Below are positions 23,781 to 32,837 of a DNA stretch of 60,763 nt, in pieces. The notes under the pieces are model-generated. The model was not told the origin of the DNA. It searched no databases and worked only from the letters and a program-made list of their open reading frames with translations. Source of the stretch: Bacteroidota bacterium (GTDB taxonomy: Bacteria; Bacteroidota; Bacteroidia; 2-12-FULL-35-15); contig PLYN01000002.1 in assembly GCA_003151815.1 (NCBI GenBank), forward strand, positions 1-60,763, in the 5' to 3' direction. The first letter of the stretch is position 1; each line of letters begins with the position of its first letter. The translations under genes and the position numbers were made by a program.

Positions 23781-24284
23781 CTAACTTAAATAAACGGCCT
23801 CTTTACCTTTTTTGTTTATCTCCACAGTAATATGTTCCTGCAATGTTGTGGAAAGTGATACACCAACAAAATCAGCCTTTATAGGATAACGATTATGTCC
23901 GCGATCCACTAGAACAATTGTTGTAAGGCGTTTAACCGAACTGGTTAAAAATGGCTTTGCTCCGAAAATCAATGTTTTTCCAGAATTCAAAACATCATCA
24001 ACCAAAATAATTACTTTATTTTTCAATTCTTTTTCAGTCAATGAAACTTCAATTTTGTTGGCGATAGGATCATTCTTATCAATAACAATTCCAATCAATT
24101 TTGTTTTGATAGGTGAAATATTTTGTAAAACATCAGCTATTCGTTTGGCAAGTAAATAGCCATTATCGGCAATACCGGCAATGATAATTTCTTTTTCATC
24201 GTAATTGTTCTCATATATTTCATAAGCAATACGATTAATTTTTTGCTGAATTTGCTTGCTGTTCAATACCAATGTTTTATTCAT
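23781..24284 (-). CDS. Phosphoribosyltransferase family protein (PyrR-like)
   Basis: A 167-residue PRTase. The PRPP motif VIILVDDVLNSGKTL lies at 91-105, the AGIADNGYLLAKRIA loop at 36-50, and the hood VDRGHNRYPIKADFVG near 126-141. The last segment matches PyrR-type proteins (uracil phosphoribosyltransferase / pyrimidine attenuator). No attenuator target is evident, so the specificity (uracil or other) remains open. Confidence 0.85.
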   Translation of the reverse strand: MNKTLVLNSKQIQQKINRIAYEIYENNYDEKEIIIAGIADNGYLLAKRIADVLQNISPIKTKLIGIVIDKNDPIANKIEVSLTEKELKNKVIILVDDVLNSGKTLIFGAKPFLTSSVKRLTTIVLVDRGHNRYPIKADFVGVSLSTTLQEHITVEINKKGKEAVYLS

Positions 24285-24323
24285 AATTGAGTTTTTTTAC
24301 CACTAATAACTAACCACTAATAA

Positions 24324-24842
24324 CTAATTAACAATTCTCCCGCCTTTGTAAAAATATTTTTTATAATACGCTTCATCCAGATCACTTATAATTACTCCTG
24401 TTTTAACAGAAGCATGTGCAAATTTATTATTTCTTAAGTAAACTCCAACATGTGATATTTTTCCTTTTTTAATTTTAAAAAATAAAATATCCCCTTCCTT
24501 CAAATCACATTTTTCAATTGGATCAACTGTCGGCCACATTTCACGGGAGCTTCCGGGCAGATCAATGCAATACGTTTTTTTGTATATTTCACTTACAAAA
24601 CCTGAACAGTCGATTCCTTTTTTTGTATTTCCCGAATACCGATAATGTGTTCCCACCCAATTGTAAACTTGCGAATAAAGATAAGGCGAAATAGCCGAAT
24701 CAGGTTGCAGGTGATTTGCAGAAAAATATTCTTCGTATGATAAGTTTTGCACTTTGTATTTTTGTTTATGCTTATGTTTTTTTGTTTGTGAAAAGATGAA
24801 CAAAGGCAACAGGATCAATAAAAGTGTAAGTCGTATTTTCAT
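24324..24842 (-). CDS. Secreted NlpC/P60 cell-wall peptidase (C40 family)
   Basis: 172 residues with a signal peptide ending around LFIFSQ (residue 19), a short basic linker, then an NlpC/P60 domain. The catalytic triad is C79 (IDCSGF), H131 (ISHVGVYL) and H143 (FAHAS, third polar residue). Members cleave the D-Glu/diamino-acid bond of peptidoglycan stem peptides. It is a minus-strand neighbour of the phosphoribosyltransferase and TPMT genes. Confidence 0.92.
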   Translation of the reverse strand: MKIRLTLLLILLPLFIFSQTKKHKHKQKYKVQNLSYEEYFSANHLQPDSAISPYLYSQVYNWVGTHYRYSGNTKKGIDCSGFVSEIYKKTYCIDLPGSSREMWPTVDPIEKCDLKEGDILFFKIKKGKISHVGVYLRNNKFAHASVKTGVIISDLDEAYYKKYFYKGGRIVN

Positions 24843-24862
24843 TGTTCAGTAAAGATATGGAT

Positions 24863-25447
24863 TTATTTTTTTTTCATGATAATAAACAACTCTCTTCCAC
24901 TTCTTGGCTTTATTGAATTATAACACTTTTCAATAACGTTGATATGAAATTTAGCTGAGAACAATGTAATGTATTCCTCTTTTTCAGCACCAAAAGGCGG
25001 CTTATCGCTATTTAAAGGGTCAGTAAAAACAACACCTGTTAATTTACCTTTTGGTTTTAACAGCTGATACATTTGATCAACATATTTCTTTCGGAGAGAA
25101 GGATCCAGCGCACAAAAAAATGTTTGCTCAAGTATTAGATCATATTGTTTATCATGTTCAAAAAAATCAACGTGTATTAAATTTTCTTTTGGAAAAGATG
25201 GTAAACGTTTTTTGATGTTATTTAGGGGTTGCTCTGCAATATCAATTACTGTAACATTCTTAAATCCTTTATTAAAAAGGTATTCCGCTTCATAAGCGTT
25301 GCCGGCACCGGGTATTAAAATGCTTATATTTTTGTCGGTTAACTGGTCGATATATTCTTTTAATGGAGTTGATACTGCGCCTAAATCCCAATTTGCATCA
25401 TTATTTTCGTACCGTTTACTCCAATATTCCTTGTCGAATTGGTTCAT
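24863..25447 (-). CDS. Thiopurine methyltransferase (TPMT) family SAM methyltransferase
   Basis: 194 residues. The N-terminus FDKEYWSKRYENNDANWDLG is the TPMT-family signature, followed by the SAM motif ILIPGAGNAYEAEYL and EQTFFCALDP. Members methylate sulfur, selenium or halide/thiol substrates; specificity is unknown here. It may be co-transcribed with the downstream NlpC/P60 gene (20 bp apart). Confidence 0.9.
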   Translation of the reverse strand: MNQFDKEYWSKRYENNDANWDLGAVSTPLKEYIDQLTDKNISILIPGAGNAYEAEYLFNKGFKNVTVIDIAEQPLNNIKKRLPSFPKENLIHVDFFEHDKQYDLILEQTFFCALDPSLRKKYVDQMYQLLKPKGKLTGVVFTDPLNSDKPPFGAEKEEYITLFSAKFHINVIEKCYNSIKPRSGRELFIIMKKK

Positions 25448-25509
25448 TTGTTTTTATTTTTAATTGTTTTATCTATTTGAGTTCATAAAAAAATTATGTT
25501 TTACATGAA

Positions 25510-25531
25510 CAGAATACTTTATTGTATTCTG
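25510..25531. terminator. Small hairpin downstream of the DUF5686 gene
   Basis: CAGAATAC / GTATTCTG, a perfect 8-bp stem with a 6-nt loop, lies between two minus-strand genes. No strong T-run, so only a weak terminator candidate. Confidence 0.4.
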
Positions 25532-25602
25532 CAAGACAAAAAAAAATAATTCTTTTTTTTTAACCTATGAACTTAAACATTCCGTGATGATTTAATTGGC
25601 TT

Positions 25603-28260
25603 TTAAAAGGCAAACTGCAAGCCTACTTTAACACCCCAATTATTTATAGTAATTCCAGGATTGGAAAGCGCATAATTGGCTTTATATGTTTTATCGATAT
25701 ACGTTAGTCGATAAATAAAATCTATTTTGATTACATCGAGAATGTTTTCTATTCCGCAACTCGCTTCGCAATAAGGTGTATCGGTCATCACCGTAAAAAC
25801 ATTGTTGCTGTTGAAGTTTTTATTTTTATCACTCAATGTGCCGTAAACCATATTGGCACCAATTACTTCACGAAGATTCATTTTTTTTATGAGTGGAATA
25901 CGGTTAAAGATCAATCCCATAAAATGATGTTGCCAAAAAGCCTGAACATATTGATCGCTTACAAATTCGAAATAATTCATGAGGTTAAAGGTATTGTTGG
26001 CAAAAAAAAATGTTTGATTGCCTCTCGGTATTTCAAGCGATGTATAAGGTATCTCAGAAAAAACTTTACCTGCTTTTATTAATACCTGTGAATATCCAAA
26101 TGTGGCCATTCTGATTCGGTGAGCGATGGATACACTAGCTTTATGATAATTAAAGTCGCCACCTAATAAATGTTTTATTCCCAAGGTATAGTTAAACGAC
26201 ACGATGGGAGATAATTTATTTCCCAAACTTATTCTTTCAGTTCCATTTTGAATATACCGCTCTTTTGCTGATAAGCGGGTATCAAAAACTATTTCGGTAA
26301 TGGTATATTTGCTTTGCTGAAAGATCGTGAACTGGTCGCCAAATGACACTGGAAACAGGGGAGTGGTGCGTATATTTTGAAATGTAATTTTAGTATTGAA
26401 CCCTAAATTAAAATCTTTTTCAAACCAAATTCGGCTTTCTTGTTTACGAACTAATTTGGAAACATTGCCTATTTGAGAAAAAGTATTGTATAAATAGTTA
26501 GGTGATTGAGATAAATTCATGGTACGCGTAAAATCATTGTTGATACCAATTTGGTCAATGTCGTTGCGGTATTGAACGCCCACTTTGCTCCATGGGTACC
26601 TAGTGAGGATTCGTTCCAACTGTATATTATATTTAAATTTTTCATCACGGAATCCATAAGCACCATAACCCCGGATGATCCAGTTTTTACTGAACTTGGC
26701 ATTGGTACGAAAACCTAAGCGAAGGCGCGTTCCTTCATACTTGTTATATGCATATACTTGCGTGTAATGTCCAAAATCAATAGGGCCAACATCTTTATAT
26801 CCCGAAAACATACAGTACAATATGTCGACCGAATTTTTAACCACTGGCATCTGACGAATCGTATCAATCATCTTGTATGATTGGATTTCGAGAGGACTTA
26901 GTTGTTTGGGGCGTTCTTTCGTCCAATAAGAAGAATCTTTCGCAATTGCATCTTCAGCGAATTGAATGCGCGTATCATAAAAGTTTTTTTCTTTTGGTTT
27001 GTTCACTACAAAATAACGGTTGCTGTTATATGTGTTTGTCACCACACTTACCAGTTTTTTTGTGATGTTGGTATAATCTATCATTACACGAATTTGTGTT
27101 GGAACCCATGGTCCGGCTTCTGTTGGTATCAATTGCTGTTGAATGCGCACCCTGTCCACTAAATTGAAATTTACTTCTTTGGTAATTTCCAGATCCAGTT
27201 GTTTGATCGCAAAGGTGGTATCAGTGATCCATAAGGTGCCGGTATATGCTAGATCCTTTTTGTTTTTTGGTCGCACATCTATGCGATAAGATTTGGTGCT
27301 GTCTATAAAGAGGCTGTCCACTAAGTAGTAATTGTAAAATAATAAAGCATCATCTGCGATAGGCGAAAGAAAATCTTTGTTCAAGATCGCAACGTTATTA
27401 TTACAAAAATTATAGTTTTGAAAATCTGTTCCGGTTAGCTGAGAAACAGCACTTCCGTCTTTCATTCCTACAAATTTAATAAGCACGGCGTTTACATTTT
27501 CATGTTTTTTTTTGGCCTCTTTATAAGAATAAATTTCTGAAATAACTTCGCTCATCACCACAGGTAGTTTGGTTTCATGTTCCTCTCCTGCAACGCGGTC
27601 CAGGCTATCCCACATGGAAGTGATCGGGCGAAATAATTTCCAGTCTCTCATCTTGTCTGAAATATTATCTACATCAGTTTCCTGTTTGGTGTAACTCAAA
27701 TATTGAACCGATTGCAGATTATCTCTGTTGTATTTGTTTTTATTGTTGATCGTATTTTTAATGATCCGCAATGCAGGGTTAACCCCGGGAAGTATCTCAA
27801 CAGTTCTGAGATTAAGCACTTCAGGACTTAACTGAAAATTAATAATTTGACTTTCGTTTTTTTTAACGGCTTTGGCTTTTGATTTATATCCGATCAGTGA
27901 AACGTAAATTGAATCGGTAGGTGTGGAAGTTGAGATCAAATAGTTGCCTTCAAAATCGGTAGTGGTGCCAATAAGTTTTCCTTTAAAAAAAATATTTACA
28001 AAGGGTATTCCGTTGTTGCTTCCAAGCTCTGTAACTCTGCCTTTGATAATGGTTTCCTGCGCTTGGGCGGAAGTAGCAAGAAACAGAAAAAGTATAAAGA
28101 TTGATAATGTTTTTTGAAAATATGCGCCCGCACGTTCTCGACTCCGCTCGAACTGACAGGCGTGCGTTGTCAGTTCGAGCGGAGTCGAGAACGTGGATTG
28201 ATTTAGCAACAATTTTTTATCTGTGCGAATCATAACTATCTGCGTCATCTGCGTTCCCAT
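25603..28260 (-). CDS. DUF5686 outer-membrane protein with carboxypeptidase-like regulatory domain
   Basis: 885 codons as read. The natural protein begins near YFQKTLSIFILFLFLATSAQ (signal peptide), then a CarboxypepD_reg-like beta domain (IIKGRVTELGSNNG to QLSPEVLNLRTVEIL, about 70-160), then a long DUF5686 barrel to the C-terminus (GLQFAF). The 5' end carries a 65-nt palindrome (28131-28195). No ATG, GTG or TTG lies between it and the signal peptide, so translation must cross it from an ATG at 28233, 28248 or 28260 or use a rare start. The extension residues ([20 protein letters not shown]) are palindrome-encoded. The family occurs with outer-membrane biogenesis functions; exact role unknown. 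Confidence 0.85.
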   Translation of the reverse strand: MGTQMTQIVMIRTDKKLLLNQSTFSTPLELTTHACQFERSRERAGAYFQKTLSIFILFLFLATSAQAQETIIKGRVTELGSNNGIPFVNIFFKGKLIGTTTDFEGNYLISTSTPTDSIYVSLIGYKSKAKAVKKNESQIINFQLSPEVLNLRTVEILPGVNPALRIIKNTINNKNKYNRDNLQSVQYLSYTKQETDVDNISDKMRDWKLFRPITSMWDSLDRVAGEEHETKLPVVMSEVISEIYSYKEAKKKHENVNAVLIKFVGMKDGSAVSQLTGTDFQNYNFCNNNVAILNKDFLSPIADDALLFYNYYLVDSLFIDSTKSYRIDVRPKNKKDLAYTGTLWITDTTFAIKQLDLEITKEVNFNLVDRVRIQQQLIPTEAGPWVPTQIRVMIDYTNITKKLVSVVTNTYNSNRYFVVNKPKEKNFYDTRIQFAEDAIAKDSSYWTKERPKQLSPLEIQSYKMIDTIRQMPVVKNSVDILYCMFSGYKDVGPIDFGHYTQVYAYNKYEGTRLRLGFRTNAKFSKNWIIRGYGAYGFRDEKFKYNIQLERILTRYPWSKVGVQYRNDIDQIGINNDFTRTMNLSQSPNYLYNTFSQIGNVSKLVRKQESRIWFEKDFNLGFNTKITFQNIRTTPLFPVSFGDQFTIFQQSKYTITEIVFDTRLSAKERYIQNGTERISLGNKLSPIVSFNYTLGIKHLLGGDFNYHKASVSIAHRIRMATFGYSQVLIKAGKVFSEIPYTSLEIPRGNQTFFFANNTFNLMNYFEFVSDQYVQAFWQHHFMGLIFNRIPLIKKMNLREVIGANMVYGTLSDKNKNFNSNNVFTVMTDTPYCEASCGIENILDVIKIDFIYRLTYIDKTYKANYALSNPGITINNWGVKVGLQFAF
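28131..28195. repeat. Long perfect palindrome, family A copy 1 (28-bp stem)
   Basis: The 28-nt arm starts CACGTTCTCGACTCCGCTCG, has a 9-nt loop (GGCGTGCGT), and its exact complement follows. It sits inside the 5' end of the DUF5686 frame. The same arm recurs at 29808-29871, and a variant at 45563-45619. Confidence 0.95.
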
Positions 28261-28273
28261 TCCTTATTCGTCG

Positions 28274-29743
28274 TTACTTAAGCTCCAACAAAACAACATT
28301 TTCCACATGATGCGTTTGCGGGAACATATCAACGGGTTGCACTTTTGTTACTTTATATTTCGCATCTAACAATTGCAGATCACGCGCTTGTGTTGCGGGA
28401 TTACAACTAACATAAACAATTCGTTGAGGTTCTATCTCCAATATTTTGTTGGTCACATCATCGTGCATTCCTGCGCGTGGCGGGTCAGTGATGATTACAT
28501 CCGGTTTACCGTTGGCATTTATAAAATCATTGTTCAGCACATCTTTCATGTCGCCTGCGTAAAAAACGGTATTCTTGATATTATTAATTTCAGAATTGAT
28601 TTTTGCATCTTCTATTGCAGCAGGAACATATTCTATACCCACCACTTTTTTTGCCTGATGTGCCACAAAGTTAGCAATGGTTCCGGTTCCAGTGTATAGG
28701 TCATAGACAACTTCGTTGTTTTTTATAGTGGCAAACTCACGCGTTATTTTATATAATTCATAAGCCTGATCAGAGTTGGTTTGATAAAAACTTTTCGGAC
28801 CGATCTTAAATTTTAACCTCTCTTTACCTTCCAAAGCATCCTCAGATGCGTAGGGAGGCATGTTTTCATAGATGCTGTCGTTCCCTTTAAATAATTGAAT
28901 CTCCAAATCACCAATGGTGTCATTGCGTTTCGAATTAATAACGTATTGTAAGGATGTTATTTGTGGAAATTTATCCGAAATATGATTTAATAATTTTTCA
29001 ATCGCTTCTTTGTCATCATAATGGAAAGAAACGATCAGCATCCACTCACCTGTAGAAGCGCTTCGGATAATGATGTTGCGTAAAAACCCAATTTGTTCAC
29101 GGAGATCAAAAAAGGTTAAATTATTTTCTAAAGCATATTTTTTTATTTCGTTGCGGATAGCATTGGAAGGCTCTTCCTGCAAATAACAAGTATCAATATT
29201 TAATATTTTATCGAATGAACCCGGGATATGAAACCCCAATGCATTGCGGGATATTTCACCTTCACCTTCTCCGTAAGCGATGTCTTTATCTTTAATTTGT
29301 TCTTCGGTCAACCATTTTTTATTGGAGAATGTAAACTCCAATTTATTTCTATAATGATAAATTTTCTTTGAAGGAATAATTTTTTGAATTTCGGGAAGCT
29401 CAATTTTAATAAGGCGGGTAAGTGCATCGCTCACTTGTTTTTGCTTGTAAAACAACTGCCATTTATAATCCATGTTTTGCCATTTACAACCGCCACATGT
29501 TCCAAAATGACTACAAACGGATTCGACTCTTTTATCTGAATACTTATGAATAGCAATGGCTTTACCTTCCCTAAACTTGCTTTTTTTTCGGGTGATCTGA
29601 ACATCAACTATATCACCGGGAACGGCACCTTTTATAAATATTACATACTCTTCGGTTCGTGCTACTGATTGCCCGTCTGAACTGGCATCCATCACACTTA
29701 CATTTTCAAGTATCGGCAAAGGCTTTTTATTGTTATTTCTCAT
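28274..29743 (-). CDS. rlmD: 23S rRNA (uracil-5-)-methyltransferase RlmD-like
   Basis: About 489 residues from the ATG at 29743 (an in-frame ATG at 29752 adds three). The N-terminal TRAM domain is VARTEEYVIFIKGAVPGDIV. An Fe-S cluster motif CSHFGTCGGCKW lies at about 82-93. A SAM motif (VYDLYTGTGTIANFVA) follows, and the catalytic Cys is in YVSCNPATQARDL. It methylates C5 of a uridine in 23S rRNA (U1939 in E. coli; site inferred). The start is close to the palindrome at 29808 but does not include it. Confidence 0.92.
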   Translation of the reverse strand: MRNNNKKPLPILENVSVMDASSDGQSVARTEEYVIFIKGAVPGDIVDVQITRKKSKFREGKAIAIHKYSDKRVESVCSHFGTCGGCKWQNMDYKWQLFYKQKQVSDALTRLIKIELPEIQKIIPSKKIYHYRNKLEFTFSNKKWLTEEQIKDKDIAYGEGEGEISRNALGFHIPGSFDKILNIDTCYLQEEPSNAIRNEIKKYALENNLTFFDLREQIGFLRNIIIRSASTGEWMLIVSFHYDDKEAIEKLLNHISDKFPQITSLQYVINSKRNDTIGDLEIQLFKGNDSIYENMPPYASEDALEGKERLKFKIGPKSFYQTNSDQAYELYKITREFATIKNNEVVYDLYTGTGTIANFVAHQAKKVVGIEYVPAAIEDAKINSEINNIKNTVFYAGDMKDVLNNDFINANGKPDVIITDPPRAGMHDDVTNKILEIEPQRIVYVSCNPATQARDLQLLDAKYKVTKVQPVDMFPQTHHVENVVLLELK

Positions 29744-29807
29744 AAGCTGCAAATTTAACTCAAATTCCTGTTATTTTGATGGATAAAAAACTGCCACTAA
29801 ACCTACA

Positions 29808-29871
29808 CACGTTCTCGACTCCGCTCGAACTGACAGCGCATGGAGTCAGTTCGAGCGGAGTCGAGAACGTG
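29808..29871. repeat. Long perfect palindrome, family A copy 2 (27-bp stem)
   Basis: Arms 29808-29834 and 29845-29871, loop AGCGCATGGA. It lies between divergent rlmD and rocD. The ORF that reads across it upstream of rocD is not real. Confidence 0.95.
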
Positions 29872-29929
29872 CGAAAGATAATTAAGCGTCATCCGCGTTC
29901 TATTCTTTATTTAATTCGATTAAAAATCA

Positions 29930-29937
29930 TAAATTTG
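29930..29937 (+). promoter_or_regulatory. -7 promoter box (TAAATTTG) for rocD
   Basis: TAAATTTG matches TAnnTTTG, 18 nt before the chosen rocD ATG at 29956. This supports the shorter start over the ATG at 29776. The -33 region is not clear. Confidence 0.55.
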
Positions 29938-29955
29938 CCCTTCAAACATTTTATT

Positions 29956-31200
29956 ATGGAAGCAACTATGAGCAATACAACAACAGCAAAAAGAGCTATG
30001 GAGCTGGAAGATAAATACGGAGCACACAATTACCATCCATTGCCTGTTGTACTGGAGCGTGGCGAAGGCGTGTTTGTTTGGGATGTAGAAGGCAAAAAGT
30101 ATTTTGATTTTTTAGCGGCATATAGTGCCGTTAATCAAGGGCATTGTCATCCGAAGATCACTGCTGCATTGATCGAACAAGCACAAAAACTGGCACTTAC
30201 ATCGCGTGCATTTTATAATGATTCATTAGGTGAGTATGAACAATTTGTTACTTCTTATTTTGGATACGATAAGGTATTACCAATGAATACAGGTGCCGAA
30301 GGTGTCGAGACAGCTTTGAAGTTGGCGCGTAAATGGGGATATGAGAAAAAAGGAATTTCTGAAAATCAAGCAAAAATAGTTGTTTGTGAAAATAATTTTC
30401 ACGGACGTACCATCACCATTGTTTCTGCGAGTAACGATGCGGATGCAAAGAAAAACTTTGGTCCGTTTACACCGGGAATCATTTCTGTGCCTTATAACGA
30501 TGCAAATGCTTTGGCTGAACTATTATCGAAAGATAAAAACATTGCAGCATTTTTAATGGAGCCGATACAAGGCGAAGCCGGTGTATATGTTCCGGACGAA
30601 GGATATTTAAAAAAATGTTTCGACATCTGTAAAGCAAATAATGTGTTGTTCATTGCTGATGAGATCCAATCAGGATTAGGGCGTTCAGGTAAAATGTTAG
30701 CTTGCGATCACGAAGGTGTTCACGCTGATATTTTAATTTTAGGAAAAGCGCTTTCCGGTGGAACATATCCTGTTTCTGCGGTATTGGCTTCTGATGATAT
30801 TATGCTTTGCATCAAACCTGGGCAACATGGTTCTACCTACGGTGGTAACCCAATTGCTTGTAAAGTGGGTATTGCAGCACTTACCGTTTTGAAAGAAGAA
30901 AAATTAGTGGAAAATTCAGAACGCTTGGGTAAAATATTATTGAATGAATTTAAAAAGATACAAGCAGCAAATCCTGAACTGGTAAAGATAGTACGCGGTA
31001 AAGGTTTATTCTGCGCGATGGTAATTGCTGAACGAAATGGCAAAACCGCTTGGGATGTTTGTATTGAATTAATGAAAAATGGTTTGTTAGCCAAACCTAC
31101 GCATGGTGATACGATACGTTTTGCGCCACCATTGGTTATTACCGAAGAGCAGGTTATGGAATGTGTAGAGATTGTAAAAAATGTGATGAAGAAATTTTAG
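29956..31200 (+). CDS. rocD: Ornithine aminotransferase
   Basis: A 414-residue PLP enzyme converting ornithine and 2-oxoglutarate to glutamate-5-semialdehyde and glutamate. Motifs are [39 protein letters not shown] and the Schiff-base lysine K264 in LGKALSGG. The start at 29956 is preferred because homologues begin near this point and a -7 box precedes it; upstream codons are palindrome-derived. Its last 13 bases begin a ~100-bp duplicated segment. Confidence 0.95.
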   Translation: MEATMSNTTTAKRAMELEDKYGAHNYHPLPVVLERGEGVFVWDVEGKKYFDFLAAYSAVNQGHCHPKITAALIEQAQKLALTSRAFYNDSLGEYEQFVTSYFGYDKVLPMNTGAEGVETALKLARKWGYEKKGISENQAKIVVCENNFHGRTITIVSASNDADAKKNFGPFTPGIISVPYNDANALAELLSKDKNIAAFLMEPIQGEAGVYVPDEGYLKKCFDICKANNVLFIADEIQSGLGRSGKMLACDHEGVHADILILGKALSGGTYPVSAVLASDDIMLCIKPGQHGSTYGGNPIACKVGIAALTVLKEEKLVENSERLGKILLNEFKKIQAANPELVKIVRGKGLFCAMVIAERNGKTAWDVCIELMKNGLLAKPTHGDTIRFAPPLVITEEQVMECVEIVKNVMKKF

Positions 31201-31288
31201 GAAGTTTTCTCGCAGATGTTCGCAAATTAAACGCAGAGTTTCGCAGATAATATTTAGAAAGCCGTTTCAGATTTAGAACGGCTTTTTT
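31188..31288 (+). repeat. Direct repeat R1 with terminator hairpin
   Basis: It starts inside the last codons of rocD (GAAGAAATTTTAG) and runs through TCGCAGATGTTCGCAAATTA and TTTCGCAGATAATATTTAGA to a terminator, AGCCGTT ... AACGGCT followed by six T. A copy with few differences lies at 32585-32686, after the next gene. Confidence 0.85.
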
Positions 31289-31372
31289 ATTTATTAAAAA
31301 GGTCGTCTTAACAATTGGTATGCGTTTTGCATAACTGTGAAATCACGTTTAATATAATTTAAAACAATACTC

Positions 31373-32563
31373 ATGAAAACGTTAAAAGTAGTTGTATTTA
31401 CAATGATTGTTTCAACATCATTAAATACGCAGGCGAAAAATGAATTGGTATCCCAAGCTACAGGTGATTTCATTCAAACTAATAGAGATACGAAGGGCTT
31501 AGCAGGTGATAATTTAGATCTGTCTTCGGTTTTAAATATTTTCAAACAATCTAAAAATGTGGAAGAATTTGAAAAGAATTTAAATGCTGCTGATACCAAA
31601 GTAAATAACCTCGATTTGAACCAAGATGGACAGGTTGATTATATAAGAGTAATTGAATCAGGAAATGATAGTTTGCATAATTTGGTTTTACAAGTTCCGA
31701 TAAGTCAATCTGAATCGCAAGATGTTGCTGTAATTCAGCTTCTAAAGAAGAATGATAAAACTGTACATGTTCAAATTGTAGGGGACGAAACCTTGTATGG
31801 TAAAAATTACATCATTGAACCTCAAAACAATAATAATCAAGCCCAATTGAAAAGTGCCAATAAACCAACTCAGGCACAGCAAATCAATAGTAATTCGGAC
31901 GATATTTATTATCAACCAACAACGCCTCCTCCATATTCTGATGCAAATGTAAATTCTGGGTACAACTCAAATAATTTTGTTATTAATAACGATTATAATA
32001 ATCAACAACCTTATTCATATATTAATGTTTGGGGTTGGCCTTCTGTATCATATATGTTTTCTCCGAGTTATTCGTATTATGTTTCACCATGGTATTGGGG
32101 ATATTATCCAAGGTGGTGGAACCCCTGGTCTCCTTTCGGACCTTATGCTTATCACCAACGCATGATGGGATATGGCTATTATGGTTATTACCACAGGGCA
32201 AACTATAATCGAATGGGAGGAGCATATTCCGGATATTATAATAGGGGAAGAGTAAATTCTTCTTATGTTCAAAGAACAAGAAATAATCCCGGAAGCTATT
32301 ATGGGCACAGGGTGTATGGAGGTTTTCGTTCAACAGGGAACCAAAGATCATACAATGGTCAAAGGCAACAACAGGGTGGTAATCGACAAAATAATGGAGG
32401 GAGCAATATGGGGAATCGGAACAACGGTGGGTATCACAATAGTGGAGGAAACAGAAATTATGGTGGTCAAAACAATGGCGGAAACCATGGTGGTGGATAT
32501 AATGGTGGCGGACATATGAATGGAGGTGGTGGACATGGTGGTGGTGGACATGGACACAGGTAA
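31373..32563 (+). CDS. Exported protein with EF-hand-like motif and Gly/Asn/His-rich tail
   Basis: 396 residues. The signal peptide ends near LNTQAK (residue 17-22). A conserved domain covers about 45-145 and contains LDLNQDGQVDYIRV, an EF-hand-like DxNxDGxxD loop, and VGDETLYGKNYIIEP. From ~180 the protein is Tyr/Pro/Trp-rich (WGWPSVSYMFSPSYSYYVSP), and the last ~80 residues are Asn/Gly/His repeats. The folded domain is a recurring Bacteroidota family of unknown function. The low-complexity tail suggests an extracellular or metal-binding role (inference). It is flanked by the R1/R2 repeat. Confidence 0.8.
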   Translation: MKTLKVVVFTMIVSTSLNTQAKNELVSQATGDFIQTNRDTKGLAGDNLDLSSVLNIFKQSKNVEEFEKNLNAADTKVNNLDLNQDGQVDYIRVIESGNDSLHNLVLQVPISQSESQDVAVIQLLKKNDKTVHVQIVGDETLYGKNYIIEPQNNNNQAQLKSANKPTQAQQINSNSDDIYYQPTTPPPYSDANVNSGYNSNNFVINNDYNNQQPYSYINVWGWPSVSYMFSPSYSYYVSPWYWGYYPRWWNPWSPFGPYAYHQRMMGYGYYGYYHRANYNRMGGAYSGYYNRGRVNSSYVQRTRNNPGSYYGHRVYGGFRSTGNQRSYNGQRQQQGGNRQNNGGSNMGNRNNGGYHNSGGNRNYGGQNNGGNHGGGYNGGGHMNGGGGHGGGGHGHR

Positions 32564-32584
32564 TAATATCGTAAAAAATATATT

Positions 32585-32686
32585 GAAGAAATTTTAAGGA
32601 AAGTCTCTCGCAGATGCTCGCAAATTAAACGCTGAGTTTCGCAGATAATATTTAGAAAGCCGTTTCAGATTTGGAGCGGCTTTTTT
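32585..32686 (+). repeat. Direct repeat R2 with terminator hairpin
   Basis: Second copy of the rocD-tail repeat, including the GAAGAAATTTTA start, the TCGCAGAT...TCGCAAATTAAAC core and the terminator AGCCGTT ... AGCGGCT plus T-run. R1 and R2 are separated by 1.4 kb containing a single gene. Confidence 0.85.
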
Positions 32687-32728
32687 GTTGCTACAAAATA
32701 AATTGGCAATATTGCCGCTTGGAACACA

Positions 32729-32810
32729 GCAGAATTTGTAATTCTGCACACACAGGCAAAGGATAATTACAAATTATCCAACTATTAAAGCGGCATTGCA
32801 AATGCCGCTT
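32729..32810. repeat. Cluster of three hairpins between convergent genes
   Basis: GCAGAATT/AATTCTGC (32729-32747), GGATAATT/AATTATCC (32761-32779) and AAGCGGCAT/ATGCCGCTT (32788-32810). A further ATTGCCGCTT at 32711 could pair with the third. The pattern resembles REP/BIME-type arrays in Bacteroidota intergenic DNA. Confidence 0.7.
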
Positions 32811-32837
32811 AGCCTCATCTTCAGGAACAACTATACA

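Noticed and set aside
28131-28260. ORF start of the DUF5686 gene taken literally as a signal-less N-terminus
   Set aside because: The first ~45 codons are repeat-encoded; the real protein begins at the signal peptide region, so the extension is not treated as a domain.
29776-29955. 60-residue N-terminal extension of rocD
   Set aside because: It is translated palindrome and linker; homologues and the -7 box support the ATG at 29956.
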